This document shows positions 25,569 through 38,077 of a DNA stretch of 64,000 nt, in pieces (the first letter of the stretch is position 1; the number at the start of each line of letters is the position of its first letter). The notes under the pieces are model-generated. The model searched no databases. It saw only the letters and a program-made list of their open reading frames with translations, and was not told where the DNA came from. The position numbers and the translations under genes are program-made. The stretch is from Desarmillaria ectypa (Eukaryota > Basidiomycota > Agaricomycetes > Agaricales > Physalacriaceae). The DNA lies in the NCBI GenBank assembly GCA_030407005.1, contig JAUDYN010000007.1, positions 2,232,001 through 2,296,000 on the forward strand, written 5' to 3'.

Positions 25569-28086
25569 TCCTCAATCTTGGCCATAGGTGGCACCACTTC
25601 ATTAGTGGGCCCTACTGATCTTACATCCTTAAAGTCTTTTCTCCTAGGATATTCCTTGGCCATGTGGCTCTTCTTATTACATTAGAAATATCTTCCCTCT
25701 GTCTTTCATCAATCTACCTCTATTGGTTGTCTCAATCCCCCATATACTGTCTATCAGCCCATTCCTGAATCCCAACTGGGACTAGTATTGGCCATTGGCT
25801 TTGGAGCTGAGTGACTTGTTGTCCCAGTGGTGGCTTTGCCACTGGAATGTTGTTGTTGGGGGTTGGGACAGGAGTCTTTCTTCTGCCTGTCCCAGAGAAT
25901 TCCCACTGTCTAGTCAAAGACCCATTTATGCTGTCTCTCCTCATACATGCATGAAATTCTCTCCTTCCACTCTAGATATGTACACAGAATATTGATGCCC
26001 ATATTAGAGATGAAGGTCATATAGAAGGTTGGTACTCCTAGTTGGATAGCCTTCACCATGATGCCATGCTTATGCTCATTGGTTTGTCAGTCTGCCAGTT
26101 TTGCTTCCTCTTCCAGTTTCTGGAAGTAATAGGAGGCAGGCTGCATCCTCATCTGGAGGTCAAACATCTGCTTCTTGTGGACTTTCTCAATTGCAGAGTC
26201 TCTGAATTGATGAGAGACCATGTCGACAAAGTCTTCCCATAATGGATAGTAGAAGTGGGCAAGGGTGCTGTTATAGGTATCTCTGACCCAGAATTCAGGT
26301 CTCTTGTAGACCCACCAGTCCTTGGTGGCCCCTTCAAAGTGAGAGGTCATAAACAGTACCAAATGTGACAGTAGCTGGAAAAAATGATGGAACACTTCAA
26401 AATAGGTGATACAATTGCCTATAAAGTGTTTGATGTCATCATGGTCCCCCTTGAATGGTGACAAGTATTGGTTTAATCCCCATATAGGGGGCATCATTGG
26501 GGGCATTCCTGATGGGATTGGGTAAAGAGTTTGGAGGACTCTTTTTGGGGGGTGGCCTTGAGATTGAATAATGATCTGGTTGGAGAACAGGATAACCTTG
26601 GGGAGGCTCTGTCAGCCTTCTGCATTTAGGCTCTTTTTCCTTGTTATTTTTGTGGAGGTAGTCCACCATCTCCTTTTGGACAGCCTTCTCCTTTGTGAGT
26701 TCCTCATGCATCTTCTTGATGCATTTTTCTTTCTTAGCTAGTATAGTTTTCATCTGCTGCCAAAGTTCCTCCATGGTGGCAGAGAATGGCCCTGCAGAGA
26801 CAGTACTTCCTTTAGGATCTTCTCCCACTCCTGTGAATAGAAGGCTTCCACCCTAGTAAGGGTGGTAGCCTTGTTGACATGCCTGACTGTATAGCAGTGA
26901 GTCAGGCAAGGATTATGGCTGTTGAGCTGGAGTGTTGGGAGGGTAGTCAGGAATGTTCATGTATTGGGGCTGGGCATATTCTAGCCCACTGTAGTAACCT
27001 GTCTCATATGTAAAGTTATCAAAATTAGGTGTTGCACCTATCCTCTATCTCTGAGTTGACCTCCAGTTGCCATAGCCATCAAAGAGAGTGATCCAGCTCC
27101 CATCATTCCTCTGCCATCTGAGGGCATAGCCCAGGTACCAAGTCCCCTGTGGCTGGAGAGAAAAGGGTCCTATACTAGTTGGCATGTATCTAGGCTTGAA
27201 TGGTGGCACCTGGATTGGGATCCCATATGGGGTTGCCTCAGTTGAGTGCCAGTCACTCATCCATGTCAGGTCTGGCCTTGGGCCAGTCCATGCATGCTTC
27301 AATGTTGGCTTGTTGAAGATTCCAGACAGTGGCCCTAAAGGAGCCAAATAGTTTTCAATCAATGTCGGAGAGCTCAGGCCAGGTGTAATTGGCCCCATCA
27401 GCATTGAAGGGGCTGTTGGGAGGGAAGGGAGTGGTCAGAGTCATGAGGTTGAGTTCCTCATCAGAGTCATTGGAGAGCTTAATGATAGGGAGTGATGAGA
27501 AGGACTCTGTTCCTCCTCTCAGCCAGTGTTCTCTGTTATGGCCCCAGAGGCTATAGGAGTGGTTTTGATCCAGTCCTGGATCATTGGGGTGTCAGGGCCT
27601 AAAGTGGGGGCAGAACAGGGTTAGGGAGCATGGATGGGGATATTGGGGAGGGGAATATGCAGGTGGGGGGTCCTCAAACATAGCCTGTACATTCCTTGCA
27701 TATTCTTGGGTGGGGGGTCATTCCATCCAGTTATTTGTTGTAGATTCCCCACATATTGTGAACTCCTCCAAGGAGGAGGAGTCTATAAAGTGGACCCAGG
27801 GATGAGAGAGTGTCTTCTCCTCTCAAGGTCCCAGTCAGACAGGGGAAGGCCTCCTGGGAAGGCCATGTAGAGGGTGTCAGAATGGACAGGATAGAAGTGT
27901 CAGTTGTTGATGGGATCACCTTTCTTGGTAAAGGATGGTTCATAGCTTTTCTTTGTATGCTAGTACAAAGAGTGCTGTAAAAATGACAAGTAAGGCAGTG
28001 CCTCCAATCGCAACACTGAGAGAGATGGTTCATTTATTATCATTTTGTTCAGGTATGTGGTTTTTTGCTGCTTTTATAGCTAGCAT
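25556..28086 (-). pseudogene. gag: gag of element B3, with N-terminal membrane segment
   Basis: About 840 codons, broken. ATG 28086 gives MLAIKAAKNHIPEQNDNK, then TGA, then TISLSVAIGGTALLVIFTALFVLAYKEK, the membrane segment. A coiled-coil stretch (MEELWQQMKTILAKKEK.., about 26600-26770) precedes capsid sequence (DIKHFIGNCITYFEVFHHFFQ, then TSHFEGATKDWWVYKRPEF and YYFQKLEEEAKLAD, 26087-26460). The zinc-knuckle region is near 25640-25700 and decayed. Stop TAG at 25556-25558. Confidence 0.78.
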
Positions 28087-28115
28087 ATAAGGAGCAGGAT
28101 GTATCTTCTGACTAA

Positions 28116-28511
28116 TGTTACAGCCTAATCTAACACATGATCTTGGGATATGCATCACTCTTGGGCTGTCTTGTGTTCAGACAATCACCCATAAATAAGA
28201 GGACAGCTAGTCTTTAGAGAAGTGTAATAGATGGTATAAGAATGCAATTTAGTCAGAAGATAGAGACTAAGTACAAAGTCTCTCTACTTTATATATATGA
28301 AAGTATAGGGTCTATTAATAGGTGAAATGTGAGTGTCCATGTGTGAAATATTAGAAGTCAGATGACCATGGTCCAACTAGATTGAGAGAATTGAGAATAC
28401 ATGGGATGTGAGAGGCTTGATTGGATAGAATACCAGTATTTTAGTGAATATGATGATGTTGCATAAGTACTGCAACATAAATCATGATAAGATAATGGAA
28501 AAATTGTAACA
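28116..28511 (-). repeat. 5' LTR of element B3 (396 bp), with primer-binding site
   Basis: Runs TGTTACAGCC to AAATTGTAACA. The primer-binding site at 28103-28115 (element sense TTAGTCAGAAGAT) is the exact complement of ATCTTCTGACTAA at 28249-28261. A TATATATA stretch lies at about 28292. Confidence 0.85.
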
Positions 28512-28774
28512 GTAGTTTAGTATAAAATTAAGTTTAGTTGAAAGATAGAGAATATACAGGCAAGATACCCTACTTATATACTAAAATGCAGGAGCTAATA
28601 ATAGATATAACCATGTGTTATCCATATATAAAGGGAGTGAAGTTATGTGGTTATAGGGCAATCATGGTGAGATGTCCAGGAATAGGTTGACAGTGTGGTG
28701 GAGTAGATGAATGATAACAATTGTGATAATGATTAGATACTAGACAAGATAAGAAAAATGGAAAAATCATAACA
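28512..28774 (-). repeat. Partial F-type LTR
   Basis: It ends AAATCATAACA and contains the F-type R sequence (ATCTTTCAACTAA in element sense, about 28536-28550) and TATA-like TTATATAC. The half that would start TGTTAG is missing where B3 abuts. Confidence 0.7.
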
Positions 28775-31700
28775 AAATCTACAGGTCAGACTAGTAGTGC
28801 TAGTAGGTACTATTAGTAATAAACCTATTTATGTGCAATCCAAACCTACATCTAAGAAAGAACTAAAGAAACAGAGCTCGAAAACTCTAAAGAAGACCTC
28901 AAAACCAGTAAAACTAGAAAAAGTAGAGGACATTGAAGATCTTATTAGTTGATGAATCTTCTAAAAAAGAAAATGGTGCTCAAGAGGAAGACCCATACTA
29001 ATAGCATTGTGGTGTATCCTGAGGCTGAATGGAAAATACTATAGAAGGAAGAATGATTGAAGCTTTGGACTGACAAATAGGTTTAATGTAAAATCTGATT
29101 GGACAAAACTATAGATGATAAGCTGGCAACACTATATCTCTGAGTACATTCTTGATAAACTATAGAAGTTGATGAAGATCTAGTTATTAACATCATAAGA
29201 ATATCACAAAGTGCTTGGAATTATTACACTATCTAACTGCTTCACTATAGTTCATACACAGAGAAAAGAGAAGAAGTGTTAATATTCAAATGCAATTGGA
29301 AATGTTGGATACTTGCAAACAATTGATAGTAGTGGGACTTATCAACAGTAGATGCATGAAAAGTGCTATCAACAAGGCTTATATGCAGGAACACAACTTG
29401 ACCACTATTAAAGTTCAAGATCCACAAGCAGTATATAATGTGGATGGAATACACAATAAAGGAGAGGACATTACTGAGTATATGAAAGTACACCTGATTA
29501 TTGATGATCACATAGAAAAGATAGATCTAGCAGTCATAGATCTGAGAATAACTTCAGTATTCCTGAGTCTGACTGGCTACAATGATACCATCCTCTTATT
29601 GACTAGAGTACTAGTATGGTGTCTTTAGTACAATGCAATTGCTGAAAAATTCCTTTCTAGTTATCAGATGAAGATCTAGAATAGCTATAGGGTAAAGAGA
29701 TAGAGGAAGATGATAAAATCTTTGTCATCAATTTTACAGAAACATCCCAGATACAAGCAATGATCAGCAAGGCTAATAATCTAGCAGAAAGAAAAAGAAA
29801 TCCTTCAAAAAGATCATTCCTGCATATTATCAAGATTTATTGATGTATTCTAATACTAGCCTAGACTGTAAAGTGTATCCCTTGAACCCAAAGAAATAAG
29901 AAGAACTGGACAAGTTCTTGAATAAGAACTTAAAATCCAGATAAATTCAACCTTTAAAATCTTCAATGACATCTTCCTTCTTTTTTATAAAAAAGAAGGA
30001 TGGGAAGTTGTGACCTGTGCAAGATTATTGCAAGCTTAATAAAATGATCATTGAGAATCAGTATCCTTTGCTGCCTAGCTTAGAACTCATAGATAAGCTC
30101 AAAGATGCCAGATATTTTATTAAGCTCAATGTCTGTTGAGATTATAACAATGTTTGCATTAAAGAAGGAGATGAATGGAAGGCTACTTTCTGTATAAACC
30201 AAGAGTTATTTGAACCCTTGGTAATATTCTTCAGACTCACAAATTCACCTGTCACTTTCTAATAGATGATAAACAATATCTTCAAAGATCTTATCTGCAG
30301 AAAAAAGATCATAGTATATTTAGATGATATACTGATATTCACCAAAGACAAGATAGAGCATCAATCAGTGGTATATGAAGTATTAGAAATATTGCAGAAG
30401 AATAAGGTGTTTCTCAAAATAGAAAAATGCAAGTTCAAGATACTAGAAATGGAGTACTTTGACATAATCATTAGTGAAGGATCAATCAGGATGGACCTGG
30501 TAAAGGTGAAAGAAATCACCAAATGGCCAGTACCCAAAAAAAGCAGAAACTACAATTGTTTCTTGGCTTTCATTTATGTTTCATTCAAAACTATAGCAAA
30601 TATAATCAGGCCATTGACACAGCTGATGAAAAAAGCCCTATAGAAATGAGCCAAAGCATAAGAGAAGGTATTTCAAAAGATTAAAGATCTTATTATAAAT
30701 AATATAGTACTAGCAATGTCAATAGAAAAAAACCAGTTTCACATAAAAGCAGATACTAACAAAGGAGCAGTAGGAGCAGTTTTATCCTAGAAACAGAATG
30801 AGAAATAGTGACCAGTCACATTTCTATCTAAAGCTTTGATCACCACTGAGCATAATTATAAGATTAATAACAAAAAACTTCTCATAATTATATTAGCACT
30901 TGAAGAATAGCAACACTATTTGATGAGTGCATCCCAAGACTTCTAAGATGGATCAATCACTAGAACTTGCAGTACTTCCACAAAGCTTAGAAACTCAACT
31001 AATGACAAGCTCATTAGATAACTAAGCTAATGAAGTATCACTTCACACTTCACTATAAACCTGATGCATCAAACTGAAAAGTGGATCTTCTTAGCTAAAG
31101 AGCTGATCATGATCAAGAGAAAAAGGACAACAATAATATTATAGTCTTAAAATCTGAGATCTTTAGAAACATGATCATTCAAGCAGAAGAAGAGATTTAC
31201 AAGAAGATCAGGAAAATTAGTGCAAACAAGACCAAGTAGAATACTGATATTGTCAAGGCTATGCATTATGATTAAAATATTATCAAAAAAGATAGATTGC
31301 TATATTTTGATGTCTGCATCTATGTTTCCTGAGATCACAAGCTACAAGGAGAAATTATTGCTATGTCCTATAATCATCTTACAGTAGGACATCTAAACAT
31401 TGAAAAGACAAAGGAGCTAGTTCAATAGAACTATTAGTGGCTAAAGTTGAAGAAGATGATAAAAGTGTATGTGTGTGAATGTGAAGAATGCTAATATACC
31501 AAATCAAACATAAAGCAGCAGCAAGCACCACTCTATCTAAACACAATTTTGATATACTCTTGAAAACACATTATGATTAACATAATCACCAACCTACCAG
31601 AATCAAAAGGTTATAATTCAATTCTGATAATTATTAACTAGTTCTCTAAAAAAATCATCTCAGTTTCATGTAATAAAGAACTATCATTGATAGGATAGGC

Positions 31701-32047
31701 CAAAATCCTCTGAGACCATATCAACACTAAGCATGGTATGCTGAAGAAGATTATATCAGATAGGGGACCATAATTTATCTTCAAATTTGTCAAGGAGTTA
31801 TATACAATACTCAATATTCACAGAAACTCATTTATTGCATATTATTTATAGAGAGACAGACTGACTGAACAGACAAACTAGAAAATTGAGAAGTATCTTT
31901 GGGTTTTCATCAATTATTGATAAGATAACTAGAGTGAGTGGCTACTCTTAGTAGCATTCCAACATAATAATAGAGTATACTCTACAGATGAGACTGGCTG
32001 TGGACATCTGTGAGATAGTGTGTAGACTATGTTGATGACACTTTAAT
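28775..32047 (+). pseudogene. pol: pol of gypsy element J (protease to integrase)
   Basis: Plus-strand Ty3/gypsy pol, no LTR seen. The protease region (about 29290-29600) reads GLINSRCMKSAIN where DSGCTGSAIN is expected, so catalytic Asp and Gly are both lost. RT starts near 29985 (KKKDGKL) and contains YLDD at 30317-30328 within KKIIVYLDDILIFTKD. RNase H is at about 30740-30960 and integrase at 31190-31990 with zinc-binding residues near 31370-31500. Many stops are TAG/TAA where Trp or Gln is expected. It ends near 32040 at the inverted repeat. The fragment at 40245 belongs to the same family. Confidence 0.8.
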
Positions 32048-32872
32048 CCTCATACATATATACACATAAACTACATAATATACAATCACTCTCATAAGTT
32101 CTAGGAGAGTTTATTATTTCTAACATAATCTGATAATACTTTAATATTTAGTAGAGATTCTTATATTCTTGACACTTTTAATAATCTAAACTTTCTCAAT
32201 TGAGGTCCTAAGTCTAGAAACTTTTACAGGAAGAAGTTTCACTGACATGATACAATCTTCAGGATAGATTTAATACTTTTATATTATAGAATACTGATCC
32301 CAACAAAACACAGATGATACAAGTTGCAACTCTAGTGAGCTCACTATTTAAATATACAGGCCAATCACTAAATCAGCCTGCTCTCAAACTGACTCAAACA
32401 GAATATCTCAACTTAAGAACACTTTGAAAGTACTCAAAAATAGATTCAGAAATAAAACTCAAAACAGAACAGACACAAAACAGATAAAATAGATAAAGTA
32501 GCATAGAATTCTGATTTTCACTTTAAATTATTTCCTGAACAGACTTATCATAACTTCAACAGAACAGAAACAGTTTCACTGATTTTATATTTACTCTAAT
32601 GTAATCTTCTCAAAGGTCTTATTCCAAAATATCCAGTATTTCTCTGAGTGAGCTTGCTAAATCTATGTAAAGCTCAAAGTCACAAATAGCTTCAAAGTTA
32701 CAATGCCACTTTCTATATATATACTATAACTAGGTGGGAGAGTTTAAAACTTGGCCTCTACCCTACTTTTCTTAGCTACTTATATTATTATAAATTAGAA
32801 CTACACATGCTGTACAATTTCTAAACTCCTACATGTATAGTCTGCTATCTTACTAAGCATCTGAGTTGAATC
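32048..32872 (+). repeat. Large inverted repeat, left arm
   Basis: About 825 bp whose reverse complement recurs at 34330-35572 once the solo LTR there is removed. The arms differ at only a few positions in the parts compared by eye. No coding content recognised. Confidence 0.85.
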
Positions 32873-32997
32873 TTTTAATTTTAGTTTCTATAGTGAGCTT
32901 ACTCCAGACAGATCTCTCCAAAGTCTGTAGGCTTACTAACTGGCACTGACAGGTCTAAGTGCCTAGAACTGTCATAGTGTCATATGTCTCTCTATGC

Positions 32998-33496
32998 TTC
33001 TTTCTTGACTTTATTGAGACTTCTCATAGATATGGCAACAAATGAATTCTCAGAATACTGAGATTTGGGCTTATAGATGTCAGCTGAAACCCATGATTAA
33101 GGCCTATGGATATCATTTTTATTATCTCATATAAGAAACTCTTCAGATTTTCAGCTATGATGTCTCATCATTAATAAGCTCACACTTTCATATTAGTATA
33201 ATGCAATCTGCTGATTTTTATCTAACTCTTGTAAGTGTATACTTCAAGTTCAGTATATAGTATTTAGGGTTTAAGATTCAGCCTTCCTGTCTAGCATGCT
33301 CAACTGGTACAGTACTATGACTAAATTCTGTTCAATGTTTCCTGCTTCTTCTGACCTAATTAGACTTTTTATTCAGTCCTTATATAGTATTCATGTTGTC
33401 TTATCATTTACATCCTATTCACTGACTATACCTTAGCAGCTGTGCATATAATGATAGATTACAAAATTACATACATAGATATATTACAGTTGCAAC
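32998..33496 (-). repeat. Repeat R2 copy 1, possible copia-type LTR
   Basis: About 500 bp matching 37623-38077. In minus sense both start TGTTGCAACTG, as copia LTRs often do. A partial inverted copy lies at about 33773-33925, on the other side of the palindrome centre. The interior end is not defined. Confidence 0.55.
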
Positions 33497-34329
33497 AGCA
33501 GTATTAGTGTCTGAAAAATTAGGATATATGTTAGTATTAGTTTCAGGCTTAGGATGACTTTCAGTAGTGATAGTAGTATATAGGGTTCTCTTGGTACATT
33601 TATACTGAGTATAGTTTTCAGTGCTGGATTCATTCTAGAATCTAAAAAGGTGTCTCTGCTCAAGACACTGTTATTTATCTATAAAATATCAAGAAAGCTT
33701 ATTAAAGATATTAGGATCTAGGGTTGGAGAGTGAGTTAGATCAAAGAAAGTGGAGAATACTAAACAAAACTTAGTCATAACACTGTATCTGCTAGGCATG
33801 CTAGATAAGAAGGCTGAACTCTAAATCCTAATACTGTATACTGAACTTAAGATGCATACTTGTCAGAGTTAAATAAAAACTAGAAGATTGTATTTTACTG
33901 ATATAAAAGTGTAAGCTCACTAATTATAATGCTATAAGTCTAGCAAACTCTCTGGAGAGAGAATTACACTCTACTATTGCAAGATCTTTTATATACTATA
34001 AGTATACTGGAAGATATAAAAACTACTAACTTCAGAATGATATATATTTACTTCTAAAAGCAGATGAGAGTAAAAAAAAAGACTTAGCATTTATTCAAGT
34101 ATATGAGCTTGAGAGCAGGTTTAGAGTAATAGTAATGAGCTTCTGCACTGTTCACTAGCAATACTAGACTAAAGGCTGCTGAGCTTTAGGTTTAATTAAG
34201 AGAATTTATTTTCTTAGTATACTATAATCTTCATAAGATTTTTTTTCTATTATTTACAATAATTATACTGTTATACTCTCAGAACTGAGCCAGCTTTTCA
34301 TCTCTATACCTATCTGCACTAGAACTGGA
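33497..34329. other. Spacer of the inverted repeat
   Basis: Holds the partial inverted R2 (33773-33925) and, at about 33930-34010, an 80-bp stretch (CAAACTCTCT, then TTGCAAGATCTTTT) that recurs at about 36101-36175. No gene recognised. Confidence 0.45.
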
Positions 34330-35572
34330 AAATCCAACTCAGATGCTTAGTAAGATAGCAGACTATATATGTAGGAGTTTAGAAATTGCACAGCATGTGT
34401 AGTTCTAATTTATAATAATATAAGTAGCTAAGAAAAGTAAGATAGAGGCCAAGTTTTAAACTCTCCCACCTAGTTATAGTATATATATAGAAAGTGGCAT
34501 TGTAACTTTGAAGCTATTTGTGACTTTGAGCTTTACATAGATTTAGCAAGCTCACTCAGAGAAATACTGGATATTTTGGAATAAGACCTTTGAGAAGATT
34601 ACATTAGAGTAAATATAAAATCAGTGAAACTGTTTCTGTTCTGTTGAAGTTATGATAAGTCTGTTCAGGAAATAATTTAAAGTGAAAATCAGAATTCTAT
34701 GCTACTTTATCTATTTTATCTGTTTTGTGTCTGTTCTGTTTTGAGTTTTATTTCTGAATCTATTTTTGAGTACTTTCAAAGTGTTCTTAAGTTGAGATAT
34801 TCTGTTTGAGTCAGTTTGAGAGCAGGCTGATTTAGTGATTGGCCTGTATATTTAAATAGTGAGCTCACTAGAGTTGCAACTTGTATCATCTGTGTTTTGT
34901 TGGGATCAGTATTCTATAATATAAAAGTATTAAATCTATCCTGAAGATTGTATCATATCATGTTACAATTTTTCCATTATCTTATCTTATCCGAGTCATA
35001 TCCATGACTCATTCATCTAATCTATCCTCCAATTCAACTTGTATCCAGCTACTCACCAGTTACCACCCTCATTTCTCACTGTCTGTCATCCCAGACACTT
35101 TCCATTGGTTGTATGATCCTTCTGGACCACCTCACTTCGACACCATTTATGCATGGACTCTAGTGTTTCATCTATATATAACGCCGTAGAAATAGTATAT
35201 AAACAGAGTAAACTACATAGTTGTACTCTATCTCTTGACTAAATTCAAATCATATACTCCTTACTTGCACTACACAGAAGACTGAAAGCTTCTATCTCTC
35301 ATCTTGGGTAACTGTTCGAACACATAACAGCCCAGAGGGATCAGCTGACATCCCAAGTCATGTGCCCAAGGCAGTGCCTAACATGTCAGTGAAACTTCTT
35401 CCTGTAAAAGTTTCTAGACTTAGGACCTCAATTGAGAAAGTTTAGATTATTAAAAGTGTCAAGAATATAAGAATCTCTACTAAATATTAAAGTATTATCA
35501 GATTATGTTAGAAATAATAAACTCTCCTAGAACTTATGAGGGTGATTGTATATTGTGTAGTTTATATATATA
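34330..35572 (-). repeat. Large inverted repeat, right arm
   Basis: Reverse complement of 32048-32872, interrupted by the solo LTR at 34961-35383. Without that insertion the arm is about 820 bp, the same as the left arm. Confidence 0.85.
34961..35383 (+). repeat. Solo LTR of the element C family (423 bp)
   Basis: TGTTACAATTTTTCC to GTGCCTAACA, the same length as both LTRs of element C. Target duplication is TATCA (34956-34960) and TGTCA (35384-35388); the uninterrupted left arm shows a single TGTCA there. TATA box TATATAAA is at about 35197 and R-start ATCTCTTGACTAA at 35231-35243. It still keeps CpG sites, so it is young. Confidence 0.92.
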
Positions 35573-35889
35573 TATGTTAGACCTGAACTCTACTAGATAA
35601 TAAGAATAAACTATATGTATAGTGCTCTAGTATAAAAGAATTCTTTAAGTCTGAATGCTTTTGAATAGAAGATGAGCAATATATATTGCTCAGCCTTAAG
35701 GCAAGAGTAATATTTGGCAAAGCTCACAGATATTTCACAAGAATGTATAACTCTTAAAAAACACTATACACAACACTTAAGTGTCTATAATATTTCAAAA
35801 TACACTTAACATAACTTAAAGTCTTGTGCTCTAAGTAGAAAAATACTTTAAACCTATTCATAGATTATAGCCACTGTCTTTGATAGTAT
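35573..35889. other. Unassigned AT-rich stretch
   Basis: I see no domain, LTR end or RNA gene here. Confidence 0.3.
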
Positions 35890-37192
35890 GTTTCATCATC
35901 TTTGCCCAGTAGTTGGCTGTTAATAGTATGACAGGTGTCATCAGTGAGTATATGCTTCTGGTGATACTAGTCTCAGACTTTTTGGATGTGAATATCAAGT
36001 TGATGGAGCTACCTGATAAGCTCATTGCAACACTCTCTGATAATGAGATAGTCCTCAGGATGCAGAGACTCAGCTGGTCCTATTTGTTAGTAGAATGTTG
36101 TAAGGCTGGCAAACTCTCTAGTGAGAGAATTACAGTTTACTTTTGCAAGATCTTTTGTATACAGTAAGTATATGTAGAGGCATGGGCTTTCACTAGCAGA
36201 TAGCCATCTATTATGCTCTAGTGGAAAAGCAGATTACTGATGGTGGATGGTAGTGCAGATGACAGTCCATTGGCCTCTGGTTCCTAGTCTGGTGGAAAAG
36301 TGAGTTACTGACACTGGATGGCTGTGTGGATGGCAGTCCATTGTTCTCTGACCTTCATTTCCTTCATTTCTAGCAGATCCTAGTCTTGTATTCCTATTAA
36401 CTGAGCAGATGGGTGTTGTTAGTCTTGTAGCTTGGCAGAAGCCAAAATTTGATGTAGCACAATATGCTGAGATTGATAAAAATGGTTTGTTGCAGAAGCT
36501 TTTAGTATTTAGTGGCAGTAAATTTCTGTAGGGCCATTATGGTATGAGTGTACCCAAGAGTGAGAGAGTCAGGTCAATTGACAATAGTATGAGTGTTGAA
36601 GACCTTATACTCAAATTAGGTAGGAGAGTGATGGTAGTCATCATTATTATTACTAAAGATGTATATGATAGGTGTATCAGAGGACTTGGAAATCATTGAA
36701 TCTCTAGCCTGAAGGCCCAGTCTAAAGTAGCTTGGGATATCACTGTTTTCAGACTTGGTGCATAAGATCTCTGAGACTGGATTTCTGAGGTGTTCTTGGA
36801 TCAGGATGTGTCATTCTTTCTCCCCAATATCCTCTTCAGTGAGTCAGAGAATTGCCTGAGTTTGACTATTCTTCAGTTGAAGATATAGAGCAGAGTGTTG
36901 TGAAGATGCTTTCTTGAGACTGGATGGCAATATAGTGTTGAGAAAGATAAATGTGAGATCAGAATACAGAGTTGCATTGGATGTTTCAGAAAGTACAGTT
37001 TATCTATAAATGTAGTTTATTAGAATAATAGAATGATAGAAGAAACAGGGTGATGATCCCTATGATGATTCTTATTGACTATCACTAGAATATAAAATAT
37101 GCAGATAGAGATGTCAGTATCAGATAGCATTTGGTTTTCTTCAGTATAGTGGTCACTGATAGAAAAGAGAAAGCTGGAAGCTTTGAGCTAAT
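35890..37192 (-). pseudogene. gag: gag N-terminal region of E-family element E2
   Basis: Minus-strand remnant matching the E3 leader and gag start (for example 35905-36080 against the reverse complement of 54640-54835). Next to the LTR it encodes ENQMLSDTDISI followed by a hydrophobic run that then shifts frame, matching the E1 and E3 membrane segment. The segment at 36218-36357 is a tandem duplication. No capsid or zinc knuckle found. Confidence 0.5.
36218..36357 (+). repeat. Tandem duplication, two units of about 70 bp
   Basis: Units 36218-36288 and 36289-36357 share GTGGAAAAG, ATTACTGA/GTTACTGA, TGGATGG and CAGTCCATTG in the same order. They differ at about a fifth of positions. Confidence 0.65.
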
Positions 37193-37622
37193 TGTTAGAC
37201 TTAAATATCATCAAACAATAAGAGTAAATAACAGGCTATATCATATTTATATAGTCATCCAATAAGTCTCTGAGTATTATTGATAAAGATATGAGACTAA
37301 GGTTTTAGCCTTAGATAATAAAAGTGAGTCAATAAGAAAGTTCAGTGTGATTAAACTTCAGCTTGAAGCTAGAGAGCATACAGCAAGAATTATGCTACTT
37401 ATATACTAAAGTCTCAATTCTAATAATAAAAATGAGAGTAAGATAACTATGCATGAAATAATAAATATAAAAGTATAGATGAGTGACTATCACAAGCTGT
37501 AGCACAATGACTTGTTGTTGCTTAATAACAATGAGATGATCAGTTCATAATCTATGATTGGCACTGAGATTATATATAATAAGATCAGCACTAAAAGTGG
37601 AAAAAATAGTAAAATAATAACA
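37193..37622 (-). repeat. 5' LTR of E2 (430 bp)
   Basis: TGTTAGACTTAAA to AAATAATAACA. The primer-binding site at about 37179-37191 reads TTAGCTCAAAGCT in element sense, as in E1. The LTR partner has decayed (AGCTTCAAGCTGA), leaving imperfect pairing. Confidence 0.8.
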
Positions 37623-38077
37623 TCTTTCTTGGCTTTACTGAGGCCTTTTATCAATATATTAATAAATGAATTTATAGCATACTAGAATTCAGGCTCATAA
37701 ATATCAGTTTTATTATCTTGCACAGGTAACTTTCTAGATTTTTAGGTATGATAGCTCATCATTAGTAAGCTTGTACTTTCATATCATTGTAATGTTATCT
37801 AGTGGTTTTCATCTAGCCTCTATAAGTGTACACTTCAAGTTTGGTATATAGTATTTAGGGTTGAGAGTGTGGTCTTCTTGTCTAGCATGTTTAACCAGTG
37901 CTGTGACTAAGTCCTATTTAATATTCTCTACTTCTTCTAACCTAACTCAGCTTCTTATTCAGTCCTCACATAGTACTTATCTCATCTTATCATTTACATT
38001 CTACTTGTTCACCATACCTTAGCAGCTGTGCATATAACAGCAGATTGCAAAATTATATGCATAGAGATACTGCAGTT
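37623..38077 (-). repeat. Repeat R2 copy 2
   Basis: Matches 32998-33496 along its length. In minus sense it starts TGTTGCAACTG. It ends directly at the E2 LTR boundary, so one end may be cut. Confidence 0.6.

Larger units (their letters stand above)
24366..28511 (-). mobile_element. Element B3: Ty3/gypsy retrotransposon, pol mostly missing
   Basis: Minus-strand LTR, primer-binding site, gag and the first 400 codons of pol. Pol is cut at 24366, just before the protease, by L2a. Its right LTR sits inside or against an F-type LTR remnant (28512-28774). Confidence 0.85.

Noticed and set aside
32048..35572. Palindrome as a DNA transposon with long terminal inverted repeats
   Set aside because: No transposase, no clear terminal motif and no target duplication seen at the outer ends; left as an inverted repeat of unknown origin.
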